64,000 nucleotides of DNA, from positions 162,188 to 226,187 of the forward strand of contig CAJNOP010000311.1 in the NCBI GenBank assembly GCA_905250075.1. Direction: 5' to 3'. The notes beneath the pieces are model-generated. The model did not search any database, was not told where the DNA came from, and saw only the letters and a program-made list of their open reading frames with translations. This DNA comes from Rotaria sp. Silwood1. Lineage: Eukaryota; Rotifera; Eurotatoria; Philodinida; Philodinidae. Below are positions 13,478 through 26,595 of the stretch, in pieces (positions within the stretch are counted from its first letter, which is position 1; each line of letters starts with the position of its first letter). The position numbers were made by a program, and so were the translations under genes.

Positions 13478-13562
13478 AACAAAATATAAGAAAAATTAAA
13501 TAAGCGCAAAAATTTTATCTTAATTAATGAACATAAAAAAAGAAAAAGAAAAATCTCTTTAT

Positions 13563-14207
13563 TTATTTATATGTATTAAGTAAATCTTTTAATATAGGAT
13601 CATTCATACAACTTTCAATAAATTTATATCTTATAATTCGTCCTCGTTCTTTATCATTATCTAATCTTGTTATAAGATTATCAACTTTTTTTAATAAAAC
13701 ATTATAACTATCTTTATAATTAATACCTTTAATATTATATAAGGCTTCCATCATTTTAACTAATTTTAAACGATCTATATAACCTTCTTGATTTGAATCC
13801 AATAGAGAAAAAATAAATGAAAGTTTTTCTGTTAGATCACCTCGTCTAATAATACTTATAGCATGCATAAATTCCATAAAATCAATAATACCATCACTAT
13901 TAAGATCATATATACGAAAAAAACTTTCTGTCAAACGAGTTACATCACCATTAGGATGTAATTGATTGAAATAATCAATAAAAAATGATTTATGTATATG
14001 AGCTGTAAGATATGAGGATTTATTATTACTATTTGTACCACATTTTTCAAGGAAAACACCATACCAATCAATAATTTCTGAACGATTAAAACGTATTTTA
14101 AGAAGTTGTTCAATTTGTTCTTCACTTAATTGTTGTTGTGAACTATCAACAAATATTTGATCTTTCTTTTTCTTTTTATTAGTTATTGATGAAAGAGAAC
14201 AACCCAT
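13563..14207 (-). CDS. Neuronal calcium sensor / recoverin-like EF-hand protein
   Basis: A single exon of 214 aa starting at the MGCSLSS methionine. An in-frame ATG at 14249 exists, but only the inner one gives an N-myristoylation signal (Gly2, Ser6), as in NCS-1/recoverin proteins. The body has four EF-hand positions. The second loop (DLNSDGIIDFME) has all calcium ligands. The third (DSNQEGYIDRLK) ends in Lys instead of Glu, and the first and fourth lack acidic ligands. Length and spacing fit the family (~190 aa) plus a Ser/Lys-rich insert near residues 8-25. Expected to be a membrane-tethered calcium switch, probably binding a single calcium. The kelch gene begins 85 bp downstream on the same strand. 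A calcineurin-B-like or KChIP-type member is the main alternative. Confidence 0.72.
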   Translation of the reverse strand: MGCSLSSITNKKKKKDQIFVDSSQQQLSEEQIEQLLKIRFNRSEIIDWYGVFLEKCGTNSNNKSSYLTAHIHKSFFIDYFNQLHPNGDVTRLTESFFRIYDLNSDGIIDFMEFMHAISIIRRGDLTEKLSFIFSLLDSNQEGYIDRLKLVKMMEALYNIKGINYKDSYNVLLKKVDNLITRLDNDKERGRIIRYKFIESCMNDPILKDLLNTYK

Positions 14208-17200
14208 CAAATCGTTCTCGATTAGTAAGAAGCGCCAAAATGAATTCAACGATTCAAAAATCAGTTGTTTATTCTATACGATATAAAATACCAAAAGGGG
14301 TTTTATATATTCAGTCAAAGGTCAAATCATTTGAAGGTTAATATTTTAATAACGGTATAAAATGCAATCGTACATCATCTTTAGTTGAATTGAAAACGAT
14401 CAAAATAATTTACCTACATTCTAAATAATTAATACAGAATGCTCTAAAAATTCAGCTATCCAAATTCGTTGAAGATTCATAGGATCCTTTCTGATATACC
14501 GTAATTATTGTGAATTTTTTTTTCGGTGCTCATTTCCATTAAAAAAATTGTCCTAGAATCAAAATACTCGAATATGTCATATTTCTTAGATACACTAGAG
14601 CAATTCGATATTTTCCAACGTATGGATTCTAAAACGATCATTTATTGATGGAAATAGAACGCTTTTTTGAATCAAAATGATCAACGAAAATAGTTTTGTT
14701 AAATATATCTTGAATGTCATAATATATTGACTATTGAAAAAAGTTCCCAGAAAAAAAACAACACCAAATTCTGTATTGAAATATAATCCTTTGGTTTGAA
14801 CTTCACGTCGAGAAATGGTTTGTTTAATTATTTCTCTTGCAACGAACTTTTATTATTCGACCACCATACTTGGTTGGATGTTTGCTAGGAGCACTATACC
14901 TTATATAATCGTATAATATTATTAACAAACCGTGGAGGTAACTTTATGAAAAGATTGAAAGATAATATGTATACAAAAGTGGGACGTAAGTTTTGTTTAA
15001 TTTATATATTTGGTATGGATGACAATGGGTTTATATCGAAAATTAATATGTTTCATGTCTATGAAGCACTATAATCATCAAGTTCAGACATATTTATTCT
15101 CGATATTTGTATTTAATCAAAGTTATTCAATATTATTGTCTTGTTCTACATTGATATTAACATTTTCAATTTTTTTTTTGTTGACACTCTCGATAATTCT
15201 TTGCATTTTTCTTCTAATATTTAGGTTATTTTGAAATAGGCTTTTTCTGACGATGTCACCTAATCGTTATTATACTCAATACCTATCCGCAGTAAACATT
15301 CAATTTGTTAATCAATCTACACTGAAATTACAACAATAAATAAAATTGCTATTATTAAATGATAGCTACTATCTGTAATTAAATATTCAAACAAGAAAAT
15401 AAAAGCAATACGTTATAATGATAATAAAAAAAAATCAAGATAAGACAAGTGTTATATATTCATAAAATGAGTCATTACTTCTATTTGTTAATAATGATTG
15501 TCTGTTGAAATAGTATTAATTGTAGTGGACCATGAGTTTTATATGACTATTAACATAATACATAATAAATATTTTTTATTGCATACCAAAAGATTAGAAA
15601 AGAACAAATAAGACTAAACCTGAACAATGATTAAAATTGCAATCGAAATTTGAAACCAAAGAAGAATAGATTAGATTACATTCGAACTGTGACAAAAAGC
15701 TATTGATTAATGAATAAAAACTTTGAATTTTTTTTTTAGATTTGAAAAAAAAAAAGTTAGTTTATTTAATTACACTTTTCAAATACATCCTGTAGAATGA
15801 AGCAAATTCAAGAAAGATCAAAATTAATATCATCACGAGAGGATGAAATAGTTTTCAAGTGAACAAGTATGAGAATAGTAAGCAGATGGTTACATGCGAG
15901 ACGTGACATACTCTATGAAACGAGATATCATTTGTGTGTATAGTGTTTTTTTTACAGATAAGCTGGAGTTGATTCATTGAGGTTTGTTTTTTGTTTTTGG
16001 TGATGAATTACAACATGCAATGATGATAGCTTATTGAAAAATATTGTTATTATAAATTTTAAAAAAGGTATATTTTATTTTTGAAAATATCATAAAATGT
16101 AACAGGTGCTATATTTATCAAATTGATATTGACTATTAAATTCTAATGTAAATATTTGATCTAAAATCAAAGTATTTATACTAGAGTGTCGATTATTAAC
16201 ACAAAATGTTCACGGAGTTATATATATATATATATATTAAATATCGTTGAATTTATCGATAATAAATCAAATATAATTCCTTGTCAATCATCAAAAATCT
16301 TACTAAAATCATAAACAATCACACGTATACATAGACAAACTTTTTTTATATTTACAAAGATTTAATAATTTACAGATGAATGTACCCAAAAAAACAGCTA
16401 TATGCATTATTTAAAAAACCTCAGACTATGTAATTAATCATCGGCGAACATAACAAATATTAAAAAAAAATTATTATTTATTTTTAACACATTCTCATTG
16501 GAATAGCGTACGTAAAAGATTCATTTATTTTTTTTTTCTTTACTTTCTACGATGATTTATATTTTTGAAAGAAAAGCAATAAGATCAAATCGTCGAACGA
16601 GCATATTTATATAGATCGATACACACAATGAGTTATAATCTCGAATTACCACCATGAGAAGCAATACATCATTCATTTTTATTCTGTCGCTGAAAGTGTG
16701 CCTAAGTTGTGTGAGGAAAAAGAAGCGAGTGAATATATGTTAAATATAATTATCGTATGTGTTTTTTAACCTGCATCGTGTCTGAAGGTAAATGATAAAA
16801 ATGTCGAAAGATGAAAAGAGAAATATCAAAAAAAAAATATATGGTCCTTTTCTTGTATCTTAATCAAAAATATACAAAATAAATGAAATAATTTCGATAT
16901 AAAATGAAAAATAAAAAAAAAAGTATATTCACTCACAAATTAGTTTTACGTTCTTTATGTCATTTCTTTTTCCTTTGAGAATAATCAGACTTCGGATGAG
17001 ATTTTTTTTCTTTTCTTCTTGGAGTAATTCAAGAACAGTGAAGCGAAAAAAAACCTTCAATTTCATGTAGAAGAAAGAGCAAAAAAGAGTCTCGTAACAA
17101 CATAGAAAAAGTAAAAAAAAAAAAAAACAAGAAATCTTTCTTGTTTTAAATATAAACGTTTCTGTTTTTGTTTTGTATGATGTAAGTAAGCAAACAATAG

Positions 17201-17531
17201 AAGGTAACTAAGAGATTACATCGAGAGTTCAATCGGACAAATGTGAACATTCGATGAGTTAAAGACATGGAATAGAAGAAAAGAAGAATTGAGTGAAGAA
17301 AGAAAAAAGAAAAAAGAATGAACACCTGTAAATGAAGAATAAAAAAACAAGAAAGAATGCTGAAGACATTTGTGTACCTTTCTCGTTGAAAAGAAACCAA
17401 TATTTATTAAGCGTAGAAACAAGTAATTTTGCTATGAATAAAATATACATACGACGGTATTTTGCCAATTATTGTCATTGTTTTTTTTTTGTATTTAGAT
17501 TCAAGAATGTAAGAGTGACTACGTATGGCCA
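14208..17531. other. Intergenic region between divergent EF-hand and GT14 genes
   Basis: About 3.3 kb without a convincing gene. ORFs at 15010-15234 and 17146-17468 are low-complexity. A (TA)n tract lies near 16216-16238. It should hold promoters of both divergently transcribed neighbours; purine-rich DNA at 17270-17350 could be the GT14 5' UTR (inference). Confidence 0.4.
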
Positions 17532-19404
17532 ATGCAGTTTTCAATCAATTATCGTTTATTAAGAAACAATTGTATATTGTTCTTTTCAGTATTTTTTATT
17601 CTTGAATTTATTTATATAACATTTTTAAAAAACTATGAAAATCTATCAGTGGATAATAAATTTTATCAATTAAAAATTTTACCACCTGAAATCAATAATA
17701 ATAATAATAATAATCTATTATCAAAAAAATTCTTTGAACATTTACAACCATTTTATCATTCTGTTTCATGTGAAAATTTATATGAAAATGATTATGATGA
17801 ATTTAAACATGCACTTGCACTTTTATCTGATTTAAAAGATCTACCATTAATATCTGATCAAAAATATAATATAACTAAAGAACAATGTTCAATATATCGT
17901 TCTGAACGTTTTAATGAAAAATTTCATCATGAAGATAAAAATATTAATCGACAATTTCCATTAGCATTTAGTATACTTATGTATGAAAATGTTGAACAAT
18001 TTGAACGTTTATTACGTCTTATATATCGTCCACAAAATTTTTATTGTATACATGTTGATAATGATGCATCAATGAATGTTTTAAATGCTGTTAAATCTAT
18101 TGTTCAATGTTTTGATAATATTATTTTAGCAAGTAAACAAGAAAAAGTTTTATATGCAACATTTTCACGTTTACAAGCTGATCTTAATTGTATGAATGAT
18201 TTAATTAAATATCCATCATGGAAATATTTATTAAATGTTGCTAATACAGAATTACCATTAAAAACAAATAGTGAATTAGTTAAAATTTTATCTATTTATC
18301 GTGGATATAATGATATTGAAGGACGATGGAAATCAAAAAATAAAGAACGAACAGAATATGTTTGGCAAACTTTTGATATATCCAAAGGAGATAATAAACA
18401 AGTACCACAATTAAGAAGAACTAATGAAAAAAAGACATCACCACCTGGTAATGTTGAAATTGTTAAAGGATCAGCTTATGGTAAATTTATTTATACTTTT
18501 TTTTTTGCAATTGAAATATTTATGTTCTTTCTTTTCAAGGTGCTTTTTCACGAGCATTCATCGAATTTGTATTAACAAGCCCGATAGCAAAAGAATTGCT
18601 TGATTGGTCGCGTGATACATATAGTCCAGATGAACATTATTGGGCTACGTTGAATTATAATACGCATTTACATTCTCCAGGAGGTTATAAAGGTAAACAT
18701 GAGTGACTGATTATTTAGTAGACGTTGAATTTCTTCTATCGTCAATAGAGAAAAAAAATGAATTAAAAGAACGATATTGACCACGCATTTCTAAATCATC
18801 CAAAACTGTTAGAGAAATAGAGAATCAGAAAATAAACATATATTCGTTTATAATTGATCACCACATCTCAGATTTCTGAAATTTCATAGTGAACGTTACT
18901 AGCTAACAATATTTTCTGATTTATTTTGGTTGATCGTGACTATTCATAGCTATTCGTCTTGATGTTTATGCTCTATTTGGGTAGTTGCGAGTAATGACAT
19001 GGTGCATAAGAGCCCATATATGTTCGTTCTTTTTGTTTCGCACGAGACTCAAAATTGTAATTTGTTATTAGAGTGCTAATAAATTTTATGAATGAATGAA
19101 AAATAATTTTGTATGTTAATTTATTTTAGCAAAAAGTGATCCAACTAATTGGACAGCTCGATTTGTAAATTGGGGTGAACAAAATTGTTATGGACGTATA
19201 ATACGTGGTATTTGTGTATTTGGTATGTTTGATTTACCAATTCTATTAAATCGACATGAATTATTTGCTAATAAATTTCATTTAAATGCTGATCCAATTG
19301 CATATCAATGTTTAGAAGAACTTATAATGAATAAGTCTAAAGTTGATTTACCATTGAATGATGCAATATTTTATCGTCAAATGCCTTTTCTGTTACCTAC
19401 TTAA
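17532..19404 (+). CDS. GT14 core-2/I-branching beta-1,6-N-acetylglucosaminyltransferase
   Basis: Three exons, 17532-18480, 18540-18692 and 19130-19404, in frame, giving about 458 aa (GCNT family usually 400-440). Residues ~12-34 form a single signal-anchor helix after a short basic tail, the type II Golgi topology. The catalytic domain has family blocks: [20 protein letters not shown], then [32 protein letters not shown], and [10 protein letters not shown], which carries the acidic residue used as catalytic base in this family. The last exon has the C-terminal cysteines. It would transfer GlcNAc from UDP-GlcNAc to make branched O-glycans or I-antigen-type chains; acceptor preference cannot be told. 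An ATG at 17523 is in another frame, so 17532 is the first usable start. Asn run (AAT)n at residues ~56-62. Confidence 0.88.
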
Positions 19405-22400
19405 ATTATTTTGTTAAAACCGGTTATTTGTATTGAAAAATATTAATATCAATAAATTAGATCAATTAGTTATTGATTCTAATGAATAAATAACTAAGGA
19501 GTCTTATGGATTTTAATATGTTATAATAAAAATTTGATAGATTTTCAAGGAACGATAGAATGAAATTTTCATACGCTCATATTTTATTGCGAAATTGATT
19601 TCAATGAAAGAGATGATCGAACTTAAGCATGCGTAAAATATGAAACGAGGCTGAGTTTAGTTCTAAGAGAAAATTAAATATTACTATTGAAATATCAACT
19701 ATTTGTGCATTTATGAGAAAAAAACAACTTTCTCGAATTCTTTTAGTTTTGCAAAAATTTGCATGTAATACTTGAGATAAGTCGAGCGAAAATTATACAA
19801 AATGGATAAAATATTAAGGGTTCTATTTAGGCATATATTAATTTAAATAGATTAATATGCATCAGAAAATAAAATATTCACATGAAAAAAAATCGAAGAA
19901 CTTCAATAAAAAAGATACCCAACGGTAGAAGTTGTCAGAAAACTAAGAAACTTGTAATAAAGCTAAATTCAATGAAAAGAGAATATATAAATTGAAAGAA
20001 GATTAAATATTCTCGAAATTGATCAAATTTTTAAACAATATATAAGATACATAAAATGAAAATTATATATCGTTCGATAGAGTCATCAATACTCTATTTA
20101 ACCAAATGAAATATTAATTCTCTTTGATCTTATAGAAATACAACAAAACTAACAAACAGTATCGTAATCAAATGCATGAAATTTTTATGAAATTTTTCAG
20201 TAAAATTGGGCGCCTAAAAGTAAAATTACAAAGTTTTTGCTACAACATCTTCAAATCTTACTATTCAAGACTTTGATTTTTTTTCACAAGATTTCCAGCT
20301 ACGAATCTTGAGTTACTTTCTATTTGCAAAATTAACCTTGTAAGAATTTGTATGAGAGAAAAAACCTTTTCATCTTTTCCCCTTTTTATCATTCTAGAAT
20401 ATCAAAAATATATAAATACCGTTGAGAATTTTCTACATAGTTCGCTATATGTTTATTAATCTTTGAGCACAAGATTAAATTTGTTGTGAAAAATATGAAA
20501 CTTTTTAAAAATAATCGCGTATTGTTTTTCATTTAATAATAAATCTTTAATATTCATGAGAGCTATTTAGAGCCTGTACTCGAAGGATTAATTATGTTGT
20601 GCTTTTTTCGACGTTTTATTAGAATATTTCTAGCCAATGGTGAATCGCATTGACTGACAATAAAAAGAGAATGATAGCTAGAATGATTCACTTTAACTTA
20701 AACGTAGATTAGCATAAATACAAAACAATGATGGCTTCCACCACCTTTTCCAACTGTCTAATGAGAAAAAAAACTACAATAAGAAAAGTGTACACATTTT
20801 ACTGAGTCCCATAGACGCAGATTAGATATAAGCTAGATATGTACAGAATCCTTATACAATATTCGAAGTGACGAAAAGGAAAGAAACAATCACATAAGCA
20901 TATAAACGCTCATATATTGTGAATGTATCAGGTTGCACAAAACTCCAATATGAATAAACTTGTCAAGTATTTATTCGAAAATCAAAAACACCGAAATAAT
21001 GTGTTAATTCTGCTTGTTGTCAACGAAAATGTTCTACTTTTTCAGTTTCTATATTTGTAATTTAATTCTTGGAATATGTTCAGTAGAGATAGAATATTTC
21101 GAAGCTAATACAGAGCTGAAAGATCTAAAAATTTTCCTCTTAGAAAAGGAGAGCTTCTCTAAGCTAAGTTTTGTCTTATAAAATCCATCATGATGAATTT
21201 TATCTGTCTACCAGGTCTATTATAATGACAAGTAATACCTATTATAAATGATTCACACGATGAATAATCAAAGGACTATAAAATTTAACGTTGAAGTTAA
21301 TGATAAAGAGTATCTTCGACTTCTTCCAACTCGAAAATTTCTCCTCTTAATTTAATTATGTTTCTTGTTGTCGATCGGTTACATCGATAAAAATTTAACT
21401 GAATTTTAAACCTAAATTAATGTTATTGTTACATCTTTTTCGCTATAAGACAATAAATATCATTTTCTTAAATAGGATCAGTATTAACAAAAACCTACGA
21501 CATTTCTATATCAGTTCCGATCTTGAGAACTGTTCCAATAATGAGTGTGAGGTGTGTTTTGTCCTCTGGCATATATTCTTATCTACACCCATCACGCCCC
21601 TAGAAGAAATAAAACTATCATGTTGCTACTGCGACATGGAGAACTATATAAAAAGTTGTCACTGTAGTATCTACTTTTGAAAAATTCTGAAAACCTCTTG
21701 TATGATTGCACTAAATTAGAATTGGTCACTTGAAACCATCAAATTCACTAAGATTCTAATGGTGGTACGTATAAATACTCAAATTGGGTGGAAATTCATG
21801 CAATTTTACAAGCTTTCTAAAAAAAGAAGCTGGTGTTATACTAATATTTTTGAAACATCTTCGACATCGTTATGTTTTGCATATCTCTGAGCACAATTTC
21901 ACTCGATAATCAGAATATTATAGGTGAAGAAAAACAAAAAGTTCAATATCAAAATACCGATCTCGTTTTTTTTTACTTGTCTATCATTTAAAAAGTTTCA
22001 TTTAAGTCTAAAAAAATGTTCTACATAGTTTTGTGTTAAAACTTTATGGATGAAATTAATTTCTTTATGTAGAAATAAAACCTTTTTAAAAATAGGATGC
22101 ATTTTTCCTGGTATACTACTTTATTCTCCTATATAAAATATGGTATTGATTGCAAATAAACGTAAATCCTTCTAATCGTCAGAATAACATTTTCTGATAA
22201 GCAAAAGAGTTAATGTTTTTTTTATTTGTTGAAGATCTTCATTGATTTATTTATTAGTAAAATGAATTTTACAGCTTGAAAGAAAAAGACAAAGTATTAA
22301 CTTATGAATAATCATTTCTAACATTCTATATTCATATTCTAACTTTCAGTGGCCTTGCAAATAATTATTATTTAAAACAAAGATATTCCGTTTGTTAAGA

Positions 22401-22595
22401 CTTAAGAATTCAGGAAAAATTCTTATAATACATGTTGGAAACTAATTCATTTTGATCATATTTACAAATAAGCTAACCCTGTCAACTTGTAATTCTCAAT
22501 TAAATAAAATTATTCATCACACACACATACACACATTTCTGTTTTTAAAATGATAAATGCTAGTTTTTGTTTGAAAAGAAAAAGCTAATATAATT
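19405..22595. other. Intergenic, AT-rich, no gene seen
   Basis: About 3.2 kb between the 3' ends of two convergent genes. The only longer ORF (21420-21680) has no recognisable domain and atypical codon use. No clear inverted or tandem repeat seen. A short CA tract (ACACACACATACACACA) lies at about 22518-22534. Confidence 0.4.
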
Positions 22596-25481
22596 TTACA
22601 ATTTCCTTCTTATAAATTCCAAATTGTCTTTATACATTTGAATATTGGGATCATTTTGGAATAATGAATGCTGCCTAATGAGAACAGCACGCTGATGAAA
22701 TGAAAATGCTTTCGAATATTCGCCCATAGTGCCATAAATAAGACCAATATTGTTACACACAATAGCCAACTGAGGATGATTTGAAGGAAGAATTTTTTGA
22801 CAAATTTCAAACTGTAATTCGTAAGACCAAACTGCTTTCAAATAGTTGCCCAAACTGAAATACATTGAAGCAACATGACTGTACGCAGCAGCAAGATGAG
22901 GATGATTAGAAGGAAGAGTTTTTTCATAGATATTAAGTCCTTTTTCATAAAATGCAAGTGCTTTTTTGTAATCGCCGATGTTTTCATAAATATGACCAAT
23001 GTTGCCGTAAGACTTACCAATATAGGGATGATTTGAAGGGAGACTTTTCTGAAGAATCTCAAGCGCTTTTTCATAAGACAGGAGTGCTTTAGAATTGTCA
23101 CCTTTCTGATCATAAACTGAACCAAGATTGCCATATAAAACAGCCAAATTAGGATGATCTGATGGAAGACTTTTTTTGATAAGTTCAACGGCTTTCTCGT
23201 AATATAAAATTGCTTTCGAATATTCATTCATCTTGAAATACTCACTACCAATGTTACTGTAAAGAATACCTAATTCATCATGATTCGATGGAAGAGTTTC
23301 TTCTATAATCTCAAGACTTTTTTTGTGATATAAAAGTGCTTTAGAGTGATCGCCCATATTGCTATAAACATAGCCAATATTTCCGTAGACAGTAGACAAT
23401 ACGGAATGGTTTGAAGGTAACGTTTTTTGGTAGATATTAAGTGCAGTTTCATGAGATGAAAGTGCTTTAGAATATTCGCCCATGCTAGAATATATGGAAC
23501 CAATGCAGCTGTAGCAAGCAGCTACCTGTGGATGATTTGGAGGAAGAGTTTTTCGATAGATTTCAAGTGTTTTTTCATGAAATGAAAGTGCTTTTGAGTA
23601 CTGTCCTATTTTGCCGTATATATCACCGATCTTGTTGTAGGACGCAGCCAAATCAGGATGATTCCAAGGAAGACTATTTTGACTGATTTCAAAGTCTTTG
23701 ATGTAATATGACATTGCTTTGGAGTATTCCCCTTTGTGCTCATGTACACGACCAATAGTACTATACACATTAGCAAAACCAGGATGATCCGAAGGAAGAG
23801 TTTGCCGATAAATATCAGATGCTTTTTCATAAAAAGAAAATGCTGCCGGATAGTTGCCAATGGTATCATATAATCCACCCATGTTGAAGTAAGATCTTGC
23901 CAAATTGGGATGATTTTGAGGAAGAATATTTTTGTTGATTTCTAGTGACTTTTGATAAAATGACATCGCTTCTTCGTACTCGCCTTGACCATGCTTCACT
24001 GCCCCAAGCATATGATAAAAATCTGCTTTCTCATTATCATTTAACGTATGATTAAACAATATTTTGTATACTTCTTCAGCTTTTTTAAATAAACCCAATT
24101 TAATGAGCAACAGACCTAACTTATCCCATCCAGTCGGTCCTTGAACGTCTTCTCTGATTGAGTCGATAAGAGTATGAAGGTCTTGATCATTATCATTAGT
24201 GAGAGACAAGTTTACTCTCCACATTCGATTGTTATTATTTATTTGTGTGATGTCATTAATGCGAAAAATTGTGTGCATAGAGAAGAGAATTTCATCTTCA
24301 GTTTTATATTGACTTACATCATTGATGAAAGCAAATGAAGTCGATGATATAGCTGGATCGATAGTTATCTCAAACAGTACACCTACTAAATCAGGATTGC
24401 ATTGATTGCTTTCAGCGAAAGCATTAGAAAGAGATTCATCTTTACTAGTCGATAAGAAGTTATTAAACGATATTAGTCCACCTTTGGTTTTCTTCATTTG
24501 ATCAAAGTCTATATGTGACATACCTTGACCACGATAAACCATAATTGGTTTTGGTTTTTGATGACCACTGCATTGTTTAACATGTAATTGTTCAATATGC
24601 TGATGGAGATCACGAAGAAAGAAACCCATCTTAATGATGATATCAATATCCATCATTCGTAGAGCACGATTGATCATTGAATATAGAAGACATTCGTGGG
24701 AATACCACCAAATAGGAGTATAACGATGGTACTCGTGTTCCATTTTATCTATGGCATCTAACTTTCGATCATTGTCAGCACATTGTTTACGACAATAATT
24801 GGCAAAATCTTTAATGTTTATATCATCGAAATGAATTGTTAATAAAATTTCCTTGAGTATTTGTGTGTACATAAATGATTGATCTAGTTGATTTAATTTC
24901 CGGTTCGATATATCATAATTTGTTGAAACAAAGCTAATTGAAATGGCATTTTGATCAAATTGTTGAGTGGCTTTGTTCAATTTTTCACAAATGGACGAAA
25001 CATTTGTAAATACACCCTTCACTTTATTCCATTTCTGAATCCAAGAATCAACAGTTGATTCATTTTCAGAAAGAATATAAATGGAATTAAGTTGAGGAAT
25101 ATCATGAATAAGAGGTACAATATATTGGGCAACAGTAGCAGCAAGAATCATGAACGCCTTTTCATCTTGAATATCAGTGAGAAAATCAACACATCGATTC
25201 ATATTTGTAAATGTCTTCACAGTATTCACAATACTTCGTAATTGCATTAGGTTATTATGATTATTATTTTCATTTACTTCGTCATTATTGGAGTTGAGCC
25301 AAATGAGAAGAAAGTTTTGAACGAACTCGGTGGTGTTAGTCGTCAATTCATGTTGTTCTTTACTAGTGTATGTTACAGGTAATGATGTAACTACAGCTGT
25401 ATTTTTGGAGGCAATAGACAGCTGTTCGTTTTTTTCTTCATCAATAGAACTTTCAGCTATTATGGAGTCCTTTCTATCCAT
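22596..25481 (-). CDS. Arginine ADP-ribosyltransferase fused to TPR array
   Basis: An uninterrupted 961-aa ORF with no intron. Residues ~1-240 are a family-specific N-terminal region. Residues ~260-410 form a mono-ADP-ribosyltransferase fold with an R-S-E active site: Arg317 in VYRG, Ser-Thr-Ser at 344-346 (NFLSTS), and the ExE pair Glu395/Glu397 (TEDEILF), the signature of arginine-specific ARTs. Residues ~450-950 hold about eleven 42-residue TPRs of kinesin-light-chain type with the recurring LPSNHP/LPSDHP and YSKALxxYEKxLEI motifs. It presumably transfers ADP-ribose from NAD+ to arginine on a partner chosen by the TPR solenoid; the target is unknown. No signal peptide or TM, so probably cytosolic. 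The 126-bp repeats are close enough to let the copy number drift by unequal exchange. Start is the first ATG. Confidence 0.88.
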   Translation of the reverse strand: MDRKDSIIAESSIDEEKNEQLSIASKNTAVVTSLPVTYTSKEQHELTTNTTEFVQNFLLIWLNSNNDEVNENNNHNNLMQLRSIVNTVKTFTNMNRCVDFLTDIQDEKAFMILAATVAQYIVPLIHDIPQLNSIYILSENESTVDSWIQKWNKVKGVFTNVSSICEKLNKATQQFDQNAISISFVSTNYDISNRKLNQLDQSFMYTQILKEILLTIHFDDINIKDFANYCRKQCADNDRKLDAIDKMEHEYHRYTPIWWYSHECLLYSMINRALRMMDIDIIIKMGFFLRDLHQHIEQLHVKQCSGHQKPKPIMVYRGQGMSHIDFDQMKKTKGGLISFNNFLSTSKDESLSNAFAESNQCNPDLVGVLFEITIDPAISSTSFAFINDVSQYKTEDEILFSMHTIFRINDITQINNNNRMWRVNLSLTNDNDQDLHTLIDSIREDVQGPTGWDKLGLLLIKLGLFKKAEEVYKILFNHTLNDNEKADFYHMLGAVKHGQGEYEEAMSFYQKSLEINKNILPQNHPNLARSYFNMGGLYDTIGNYPAAFSFYEKASDIYRQTLPSDHPGFANVYSTIGRVHEHKGEYSKAMSYYIKDFEISQNSLPWNHPDLAASYNKIGDIYGKIGQYSKALSFHEKTLEIYRKTLPPNHPQVAACYSCIGSIYSSMGEYSKALSSHETALNIYQKTLPSNHSVLSTVYGNIGYVYSNMGDHSKALLYHKKSLEIIEETLPSNHDELGILYSNIGSEYFKMNEYSKAILYYEKAVELIKKSLPSDHPNLAVLYGNLGSVYDQKGDNSKALLSYEKALEILQKSLPSNHPYIGKSYGNIGHIYENIGDYKKALAFYEKGLNIYEKTLPSNHPHLAAAYSHVASMYFSLGNYLKAVWSYELQFEICQKILPSNHPQLAIVCNNIGLIYGTMGEYSKAFSFHQRAVLIRQHSLFQNDPNIQMYKDNLEFIRRKL

Positions 25482-26595
25482 TCTATATCACAGGTTTGAT
25501 ATTAATTACCAATAGTAGATAGTAGATACTGATAAGCAAAGAAATGAGAACATCTTTCATTTTATAAATACATTACTTCCTTTTCTCGATTTTTCTTTTT
25601 GTTGTTGCGCTTATGTTTGTTGTATTTTTATCAATTGTCAGATACCTTTATTTTTCTTTGAGTATAGTATTATAAAAGACGAGAGAGAGACTAATAAATA
25701 CTTTTACTGTCAACGAACGAGAAGAAAAGATCAATATTGCTTCGTTATTTCGTATTCTGACTAAACAGAAACAGAAAAAAGAAAATATGCATTCGCTTTG
25801 TCTCTATTAACTGACACCCTAGAAGAGTTTCTTTCTACTTCCTTGTTTACTTGTATAAATGTAAGAACGTAAAGGACAGTTTTTCTTTTATAATGAATCA
25901 AAAATATTATTCGGAAGTGCATACAATGTCAAGAAAAAGAGAGATATAGTTATGATGAATTAAAATCTATTATTAATTGTAGAAGCAGACGTATATAGTA
26001 CCAATACATTTGAATGTCTCATAAAAAAAACGAAAATTAACATTGTGAATGATATCAAACCGAACATTAATATTTCTTTAATAGTTATCAAACAAGAAAA
26101 TGCATTTGTAGCTGTGTTCTTTTTCAAGAAATACTTGTATGCCAACGAATTTTGAATTGAATTGGTCAATACAAAAAATTCTTGAATATCACAATAAAAA
26201 ATTGTATTTACTTTTTAATACTAAAAATTTCAATCTGCTTGTTATCGATATTTATCTAATTATAAATCAATAATTGGCAGAATGCTTTTTTTTTTGTCTT
26301 AAAATCGAGACAATCTCATTATAAACTAAGACGTTCATCCAGACTTCTAGATTGATCTCTCAATAACACATAGCATATTGTAATCGTATTCGGAAAAATT
26401 CATATTTGAAAATAAAAAAATTCTTATTCAGATGTCCTATGTATTCTTACTCATATTTCACAAAATGCTAAAACATAATTGTTCAACTAGAAAAATATTT
26501 CACAATACATATCAGTGATTTTGTATCCATTTTAAATGTGCTTGTCTTAAAATAGTTGTTCAAATGACAGCTTTTATACACAATAACTAGTTATT
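25482..26595. other. Intergenic, promoter side of the ART-TPR gene
   Basis: AT-rich DNA with a GAGAGAGAGA tract at about 25681-25690. No coding exon seen; the ORF at 25960-26169 (minus) has one hydrophobic stretch but no other support. Confidence 0.35.

Noticed and set aside
22610..23878. Several minus-strand ORFs of 66-129 aa
   Set aside because: Alternate-frame shadows of the TPR repeats in the ART-TPR gene.
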